Shown here piece by piece: positions 19,832 through 26,674 of a DNA stretch of 26,674 nt. Every line of letters starts with the position of its first letter. Position 1 is the first letter of the stretch. The stretch comes from Asterionellopsis glacialis (taxonomy: Eukaryota; Bacillariophyta; Plagiogrammaphyceae; Rhaphoneidales; Asterionellopsidaceae), in NCBI GenBank assembly GCA_014885115.2, contig WKLE02001432.1:1-26674 (forward strand), written 5' to 3'. Under the pieces are notes generated by a model. That model saw only the letters and a list, made by a program, of their open reading frames with translations. It searched no databases and was not told the DNA's origin. Position numbers and translations under genes: made by a program.

Positions 19832-19936
19832 TGTCGATGTACTACTTCCTATGTCATTTGAGATGCCAATGCTACTTTTTAGTACTCTTGTCTACAGGAT
19901 TCTACGTGTTTTGAAATCTCATCTATGGGAGAAGTT
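19832..19936 (-). other. LINE-B 5' UTR
   Basis: This 105 bp lies between the 5' end at the target-site duplication and the ORF1 start codon. No promoter motif was recognised. Confidence 0.5.
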
Positions 19937-20106
19937 TAGAATTCTTTAAACTAGTCATAATTAATTTACATTACCAACAAACAAGTCTTCTCTTGTCTTT
20001 TGTGTAATCCCTGACTTGATTGTCGTAACCCAACTGCCATGCGCACTGGCATAGGGCATAATATTGTTATTCCCTCTTTTGACTATGCGATTTTAATTTC
20101 AGAAAT
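19937..20106. mobile_element. Foldback element: outer part of the right arm, with the 5' copy of the LINE-B target-site duplication
   Basis: Bases 19937-19953 are the second copy of the 17-bp duplication (16 of 17 identical to 12222-12238). From 19954 the sequence is the reverse complement of the foldback left arm, with blocks cataattaattta, cttctcttgtct and ggcatagggca. Similarity fades near gaaatgaag (about 20106), which is taken as the outer end. Confidence 0.72.
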
Positions 20107-23090
20107 GAAGACCATTCATTCTATTTGGATTCTACGTGAACCAGTATGAAGGCCTACGGTAGGGCGGCAATAAGTCTGTTTCACACAGCAAAGCCAACTA
20201 GATCAACCAATCCAGTATGGACCAATAGTAAACACCTACAGTAACCCATACTAGGAAACAACATAGTGTAGTCATTACAGTAGTATGACCAAACACAATA
20301 CCTGTACTACCATATAATTGGTACTGTCAATAACCAACAACATAAACAATACTACATACTGTAGATTATGAACACAGAAACTACTTTCTGTAAGATACTA
20401 AGTATCACAGTGGTAGCAGAAGTACAACAAATCCAGGTCCTATAGATTCAGAGAAATGGTCAATATCAAAAACCAGGAAGTGAGTACCCTGTACCAATAC
20501 ATACAAACAATCAACATGAATTGACTTTAACCTACATCAAGTATGTACGGTACTGCAAGAACAGTATAGATCCTACTAAACTAGTGGATTACAATAATAT
20601 TTGTAAGTAAAGGGTCCTGTTATCTAAACTGTTATTGTGGATGGTTGTCTGCTTAAAAACAACTGGGTCATGTTCACTCACGATGCACAGTGCATAAGTT
20701 TGAAGCTAGTAGTAGGATATTTAAAACCACAAGATCCAACCTGAAATATATCAATACTATTAACAGCAGTATACGACTGATGTAGAGAAGTACGAGACTT
20801 AAAGAATTTTAGTTGTAAACCAGAATTGTCTTACTTAACAATCAATCAAAAAGAACTCTCCAGATGACATTCAATATCATCAAAGAGATAATCTTATGTA
20901 TCTACATACTGTAGAAAAAGAAAGATGATAAACTTGTACAAATTCTATATGACTTGTACGTAACTGCATGGCTAGCTAGTACATTCAACTAGTGACTAAT
21001 AGCCATAATATTGTAAACAAAAAATCACTATAAGAGATACTGAGTAAATACTTAGATACTCTACAATAATCAACTACATACATATACTGTAGTCAACCAC
21101 TTATATGAATGTGGAAAAAATATCATCAGTCTACTACAACTTAAACAAGAACTTAGTATGAAAAATATAGAGACTATGAATTGCCCTATACACAAATCAA
21201 ACCATTCAATGAATTACCGTGTTAAAAATGGAACATTACACATAGCTACTACAGAAACTTATTCTGAGTAGTACAATACTAACACAAAACAGCATATAAC
21301 TTGCTGAAATTGTAGTATGCAACATAAAAATTGTACAAGTATAACAAACTGGTACTAATTAGCTACTCAACAATACTACCTGTGTACACTTTTAAAAAGT
21401 GATAATAACCTATTACTATAAGTATTAAGTAAGAATTAAAAAAATCAATGATACCAACCTCTTAATGGTACAATGCTTTGTACACAATAATACAAGGATT
21501 AACGTTATGGATCATTCAAACAAATCTAAAGGCAAATTGTCAATTCGGTACCCTTGACAAGGAGTGGTAAACCAAGTAATTTTTCTAATAAAACAAACCC
21601 AACAAAGGGGTAGTGAAAAACTAATAATAAACAAAAGAAAACATTTTTTTGGGAGAAATTTTAATTAACTTTGCTAATGATCAAACCCGTACTTAACAGT
21701 ACAACAAAGTAATCTGAACATACCACACAAACTGTACAAAGGTACTGAATCTAACAGATGGTCTTATGATAGCACACCATCACAGTACCCTTACATATAA
21801 AGCAAAATTTCACAATCAAATAAATATTCCAAATGATACAAATCAAGGAAATTTTCACGATCAAAATATTCCAACATACAAAAAGCATAGCAATAATACC
21901 AAAAGGTACTGTACACAAAAATAATACAAAAAATATGCATGTCCACAAAAATGATATTATTCTTCATAATGCAATAGGCAATAAATATGCAATAAACAAA
22001 CAATAATAAACCCACTATTGAATCAACTATACAAATAGAACAATGGGAAAGGGAATAAAAATAATTAGCACACACAGTAACATTGGTACTGTTTTCTACC
22101 TTACAATGCCACAAAAATCCTTACCTAGTACAATTAAGCTTACGTCTAAATACTCTACCAGATAACTACTAACAAAATTTCATCAGTACCCTTACGTAAA
22201 TACAAGTACAACACAGAAAGGCAATACTGCACAAAATATTCATACTACAAAAACAATCATGTACACCTACTGTACACAACTCAAATACTTATTAAATGTA
22301 CATTGAAGAACATTGTTCATAATAATGAAAACGCCGCTACAAAAATAATAGCTAGTTACATACTAATAATGGTAGTACCTATAACTACGTACCTATAACA
22401 ATGAATTCTACAAATACTCTACAAACCATAATAATGGGAAGAAATGCTGCAGGCAAACAACTTGTAACTTAATGTGCAAAGAAGCTACTCTTCTTGTAGA
22501 AACTTCTCACTCGCATTGATAGTAGATTATCATCACTATCATAAAAAAGAAACCAAACCAAATAAAAACACCTGTAATGATACAAAAATTCTTAATCACC
22601 AATTATACACAGGTCACAAATTCTTTATATACCAAAACTCTATAATGTGAATCCTTCACAATATGTGATATAAAACAAAAAGAATATACAGAAGTATCAG
22701 TACAGTCAGACTGACACAATCTTTCTTCACGAAAAGGTGCAATGAAACATACATTAAATAAAATCCATGATTAGTCATGCAAAAATTCTAGGACATCATT
22801 CTATATTAAATCAATATCAATAGTATAAAAAATATTCAATCTGAATGCCAACATTTACTTGGCCGGAAAAATAGTCAAGACATACATTTTCTATGTACCA
22901 GTACACCATGTACAGGGAGCTTGCTAATACTGAATCCTTACACTTTGATCATGGGGGAGAAACCTCTACACTCTGTGCAATAGTAAATGATAAATAGTGC
23001 AACAGTATCAGTACAATAACAACAACATTAAATATCAAATGTTACTGGAGTAACATCATAACAGTATCAATATGGCTTATCACTAGTTAT
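20107..23090. other. About 3 kb of AT-rich, GTAC-rich sequence without genes
   Basis: No ORF here resembles a known protein; the minus-strand frames at 21751-22114 are low-complexity. Five 60-base rows counted by eye gave 20-35% G+C. The plus strand is rich in A and poor in G. Short words recur: ctacatactgtaga at 20352-20365 and 20902-20915, tactgtag again at 21085-21092, cagtacccttac at 21783-21794 and 22184-22195, and many ggtactgta/gtacacc variants. No tRNA, rRNA or long tandem array was seen. Confidence 0.6.
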
Positions 23091-23579
23091 TTTTTATACT
23101 GTCTCCCAAAAAACGAGGTATATTTTGGGGTATTTTTGCATTCTCAGTGTGTATACATTTTCTCACAGAAATATTTTTAGGCGACACAAAAAAAAGTACG
23201 AAATATCGCCCGTAGAGAGTAACATTCCTTTTCTGTTGAGAACACATCGGGGCATTCCCTGCAAAAATATTTTCCCAAGCATGATGTCACCCCTTAAATA
23301 AAACCGTTTGAGTGTCAAAAGTTGCAAATTTTGCGTTTTTGGGTCCTCGACAATGACAAACCACTGTTGCACAGGTATATGAACAGGTCCACCCCCCTGT
23401 CTGTTGTTGGATTGAACCCTCTGCAACAGCTGTTTTCATTTTTAGCATTGTATTTCATCCTGTTTTGATAGGGAGATTTTGGCCTATAATGCTGTGTACC
23501 CCTAGTACAGTTGGACAAAATTAAAAATCACAACATTTCTCCTTTTTTCCTGTCTGACCAGAAGTGCCTTCCCTCTGAC
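23091..23579 (+). other. Upstream region of the plus-strand gene
   Basis: G+C rises here relative to the AT-rich tract. It may hold the promoter and 5' UTR, or the 5' end of a mobile element carrying the downstream gene. The frame used by exon 1 is open back to a TAA near 23490 but has no earlier ATG. No definite promoter motif was recognised, and the minus-strand frame at 23163-23426 is not convincing. Confidence 0.35.
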
Positions 23580-26500
23580 ATGGTGCAACTAGATGATGGT
23601 GCCCATTTTTGTTCCTGTCACAATGTTGGCATATGGCGCACAAGAGGAAACAAGTAACAATGACAATCATAGCATAGTATATGATATATAAATGCTAATG
23701 ACAATGATGTTTCTACTAGTGGTGATTTTAGTTACTATAAAACTAATAGAATCTTGTTGAAACATTCATGTATGTGCAGCACTTTCCAAACAAGAACATC
23801 CTGTGACATGGGACTGCAAACCTGTTTGCATTGCAATGATTACAGAAGTGCTTTAACCGATGGTACCAACCACTATTGTGCACACCTTCCAATCTACAAG
23901 AGGGGTCAACAATACCAATGTATGTTTGGTGGCTTTAATTGTAGAAGAAAGCCCATTCCCAGGAAACTCAGGATTAGTGTTACTTATCAGGAGACCATTA
24001 CCAATGGTGCTCCTTCTCTCCCCGTAACTCCATGTTTGTCCTCCTCTTCTTCCTCTCCCTCTAATATGAACGCTGATTGTGTGTCAAACCAACCCAAGAA
24101 CAATGAGAGATTGAGACCTGATTCAGCTCTGTTGTCCCCTCCCTCACAAAAACCTAGTACTGTAACACCCAACTTGCTGCTACTACCAACATCAACTCCC
24201 AATAAGCAAATCCGTTTTACATCAACATCAAAACCTATTTTGCCACCGCCTTCCCCAATGTCTACCTCCACCATTCAACACGATCAAACCAAGACAATGT
24301 TGCAATCCTTAGCTGTTAGAACTTCAGAGTGTAAAAAGCTTCAAACAATAGTAAGAGATCTTTCTTTGGAAATTTCCCAAATTAAAAGAAAACACAAACA
24401 AGCCATTGCAGAACTTACCCTTTGTAATGTAGCTGTTGGTTCTAATGTGAACCCACCTGTTCCAGGCAATGACCAACAGCCACCAACTTCTGATGGTGTC
24501 ATCCATGCACCATTCAAACATATAGACCTTACAGTATTTGGAAACAGAATCAAACAGTTTGTTGGTTCAATACTAGGACACAGGTGGTTACAAACAAAAG
24601 CACGTACATTATGTTCTGCTTTGTTTTCTGGTGAAATATTTGGTCAGAAAATTGAGCCAGAGTTGAAAAAGAACACACAAATATGGATGCAAAAGATATT
24701 CCAACCTTGAAAATGCAACACATGATTGACATTGGTCCACCTGGATCACTCAACTATGAATCCATTAATCTCCTTCATAATATAGAGGATTTACATAAAT
24801 ACGAAAGAGGTGGGTTATGTGAAAGAACAGCTGTACAAAGAACCACACAAAAATTGGAAAAATACGGTGATGACAATATCTTAAAACTTACACCAATTGA
24901 AACACCATTTGGTCCAGGGTTTAAAATCGACCTTGAACAAGCTTTCCATCTTATTCTCCATGCATATGATCTCAAATGACATGCTACCACTGGTCCAGTC
25001 TCTCTGGAAACTACAATGGATGGTGGTACAATGTTTGGCACCTCAACTCATGTTACTGCCGGAATTAAAATGTTTGACCTACACGCAAAAGAACCAGTTA
25101 CAGGTGCATCATTGTTTTTGGAATACCGGTAGTAGCCTTTGCACCAATATACCAATTGGATCTGGCACAAAAATTCAAAGTTGTGATGTATGCTTCCCTC
25201 TTCTGAGTTTTTTTGCCAAGGATAAAAAAATTATACAAGGAGGAGTTCAGTGACTTCTATGCTTTTTTTTCGAAATTATACCTGCTAATGATAATGGACC
25301 TGCCATCAAACCTATGAAGATTGTATCACCACAAGATCTCAGCTCCTTCTGGAAGGTTCTGGGCATGGGTGGAGGTTCGTTCTCCACTGATCTCTTCTGC
25401 CATTGCTGTACCTGCAGAAGAATGGAAAAGGCAAATTACAAGCAAGGTGTGTCACTATGTGAGAGATGTATATAAAAAACAAACAAAATTGTTATCACCA
25501 CGATGTTTGTGATAATGAGCTGCTGGAGCACCATAGGGTGGAACTAGCATATCATCTAGGAGAGAACCTAGAAGAACATTATCACACATACAACAAAATT
25601 GATGAGAAATCTGTCATACTTACTGATAAAAATGTTGTCAATAGACTAAAAAACAGTACCCATTTGGACTATGAAGTCCCTAAGGATGATCCCTCACAAG
25701 AGGTACTTTACTGTTCATTCTTGATCAAAGAGCTAGCCATCAGGCATCCAGCACAATTGAGACAAGTTTTATCAAAGCCAAAAGAAGAATTGAGAACAAG
25801 ATTGAGAGAAGACATTTGATTAGAGAACAAAGTTTGAGAAATTAGATGCCCACTTGAGCAAAATGACAATACTGAGCACTTACGTATGATCCTGCTGGAC
25901 CAGGCCATTCCTTGTATTCTGTACACAGAGAATAGAATAGGTGAAAAGTTAATAAAAACATTGTTAGATTATGTAACTAGGAGGTACAGTGATGGGAACA
26001 ACAACCACAAACGTGAATTATCAATTCAAAGACTTACAAAAATAATGAAACAGGAAGTGTTGGGAAGAGATTCTCAGTGGGTATTCCCATGGGATGACAA
26101 AGAGAAGAAGGTTCATGAGGTAACACTTCCAAACACTAAGGCCAGGAAAATAATGAATGGACTTGATAAAATCCTGGAAGAGGCCTGCAAAGAAGAGTAC
26201 AACTAAAGGAGTGATCATGACATAAGGGCATCTAACATCCTTCTTTCACCTTAATGGCTATCTATTCTTGGTGCTTACAGACCATTAATGGTCTTGGCCA
26301 GAAACCCATTTGACTTTACTGATGAACAGGTCAAAAAATTTTAGGACATGGCAGACAATTTTTTTTGTAAGTGGTTTCACAGATTTGGCAAAAAACATGT
26401 TACAAATTACATTCACATGTTTGGCGCAGGACACATGCAGTACTATTTATGGACTTACCGAAATCTGTACAGGCACAGCAATCAAGGGTGGGAGGCCCTC

Positions 26501-26674
26501 AATGCAAAGTACAAAGGCATCTACTACTCCAACACTAATAAGGGTAGCAGTTGTGGGGGTGGTGAGCACCGTCAAAAGAAGAGCCATCTAGATGCTCTTG
26601 GGTGCCCTATGCTGCTAGTGTCAACGGTGGCACAACACAACAATCAGACAATCAACACACAAAAGAAAAAAAGA
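23580..26674 (+). pseudogene. Cysteine-rich multicopy-family gene, two or more exons, disrupted and cut by the window edge
   Basis: Exon 1 starts at the ATG 23580 (MVQLDDGAHFCSCHN) and is joined by a 96-bp intron to exon 2 (KILLKHSCMCSTFQ), forming a Cys/His-rich head that may bind zinc. A Ser/Pro-rich linker and a coiled-coil-like stretch (LQTIVRDLSLEISQIKRKHK) follow. A one-base loss near 24708 shifts frame into GSLNYESINLLHNIEDLHKY, then THVTAGIKMFDLHAKEPVTG, IQSCDVCFPL, VSPQDLSSFW with FCHCC and CERC, CYHHDVCDNELLE, LLDQAIPCILYTENRIGEKL and finally HVTNYIHMFGAGHM with LYRHSNQGWEALN. From memory this motif series belongs to a large unnamed family in protists and cnidarians; I cannot name its function, and a transposon cargo or host-domesticated role is only possible. 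There are at least five frameshifts or stops. The last stretch is open to the window end. Confidence 0.62.
23654..23749 (+). other. Spliceosomal intron (96 bp, GT-AG)
   Basis: The intron begins gtaaca and ends ctaatag. Splicing joins ...GGA AAC AA to A ATC TTG and keeps the frame (phase 2) into exon 2. Unspliced reading meets a stop at once (AAG TAA). A ctaat-type branch sequence is available near the 3' end. Confidence 0.68.

Larger units (their letters stand above)
12239..19936 (-). mobile_element. LINE-B: near full-length non-LTR retrotransposon inserted in the foldback element
   Basis: The element is 7.7 kb, bounded by a 17-bp target-site duplication. On the minus strand it has a 105-bp 5' UTR, ORF1 (19831-17229), ORF2 (17251-12467) and a 3' UTR with a long hairpin and a (TTAG)n tail. 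The organisation matches LINE-A, but the proteins are clearly a different family: RT motif A is NDLKSCYDRIVHS here and NDATACYDRI in LINE-A. The insertion splits the right arm of the foldback, and joining the flanks restores complementarity to the left arm. Many stops and frameshifts, and loss of key catalytic residues, show it is dead. Confidence 0.85.

Noticed and set aside
21751..22114. Minus-strand frames of 65-107 codons in the AT-rich tract
   Set aside because: They are Phe/Ile/Tyr/Cys-rich low-complexity translations of A-rich DNA and overlap each other in different frames.
20107..23090. tRNA, rRNA or CRISPR-like array in the AT-rich tract
   Set aside because: No cloverleaf consensus or rRNA-like block was seen, and the recurring words are too short and irregularly spaced for an array.
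23163..23426. An 87-codon minus-strand frame upstream of the plus-strand gene
   Set aside because: No recognisable domain; it opposes the likely promoter region, and a second unrelated frame overlaps it.
24708..25819. Possible reassignment of TGA as a sense codon in the plus-strand gene
   Set aside because: The TGA at 24708 is explained by a one-base deletion, since the next frame continues the expected motif. Other breaks include TAG, TAA and frameshifts, so ordinary decay is enough.

Overview
The window is eukaryotic nuclear DNA made almost entirely of transposable elements. The best guess for the source is a diatom or related stramenopile. This rests on recalled family resemblance: the NDxxxCYDR reverse transcriptase motif A, the APE endonuclease - RT - RNase H - zinc-tail layout of two non-LTR elements, and a Ty3/gypsy gag and pol of the kind common in diatoms. 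A frame-compatible 96-bp GT-AG intron confirms a eukaryote. No database search was run and the species is not identified.

Layout. (1) 1-1061 and 9350-10891, minus strand: one Ty3/gypsy element, with gag and protease on the right and RT on the left. (2) 1062-9349, minus: an 8.3-kb non-LTR retrotransposon ('LINE-A') inserted between protease and RT. It is flanked by an 18-bp target-site duplication with one mismatch, and taking it out rejoins the gypsy reading frame. It is nearly full length: 126-bp 5' UTR, ORF1, a TAATG stop/start overlap, ORF2 and a 125-bp 3' UTR. Both ORFs carry stops and frameshifts. (3) 10892-11751: presumed gypsy leader and 5' LTR area with three TGACATCA boxes, then unassigned sequence. 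(4) 11752-12238 plus 19954-20106: a foldback or MITE-like element with long inverted arms. Its right arm is split by (5) 12239-19936, minus: a second, 7.7-kb non-LTR element ('LINE-B') with a 17-bp target-site duplication, a (TTAG)n 3' tail and a large 3' hairpin. (6) 20107-23090: about 3 kb of very AT-rich, GTAC-rich sequence with no gene. (7) 23580 to the right edge, plus strand: a broken gene with a small first exon, one recognisable intron and a cysteine-rich, zinc-binding-like protein of a multicopy family I remember from protists and cnidarians but cannot name.

None of the protein-coding units looks intact. The history that can be read is: gypsy element, then LINE-A into it; foldback element, then LINE-B into it. 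The most informative detail is a 214-bp repeat inside LINE-A's RT. Its two copies differ mainly at third codon positions although the repeat itself breaks the frame. This suggests the copies evolved separately in working elements and were joined later, for example by template switching. Two other internal tandem repeats, both in LINE-B (75 and 150 bp), lack this signature as far as could be tested.
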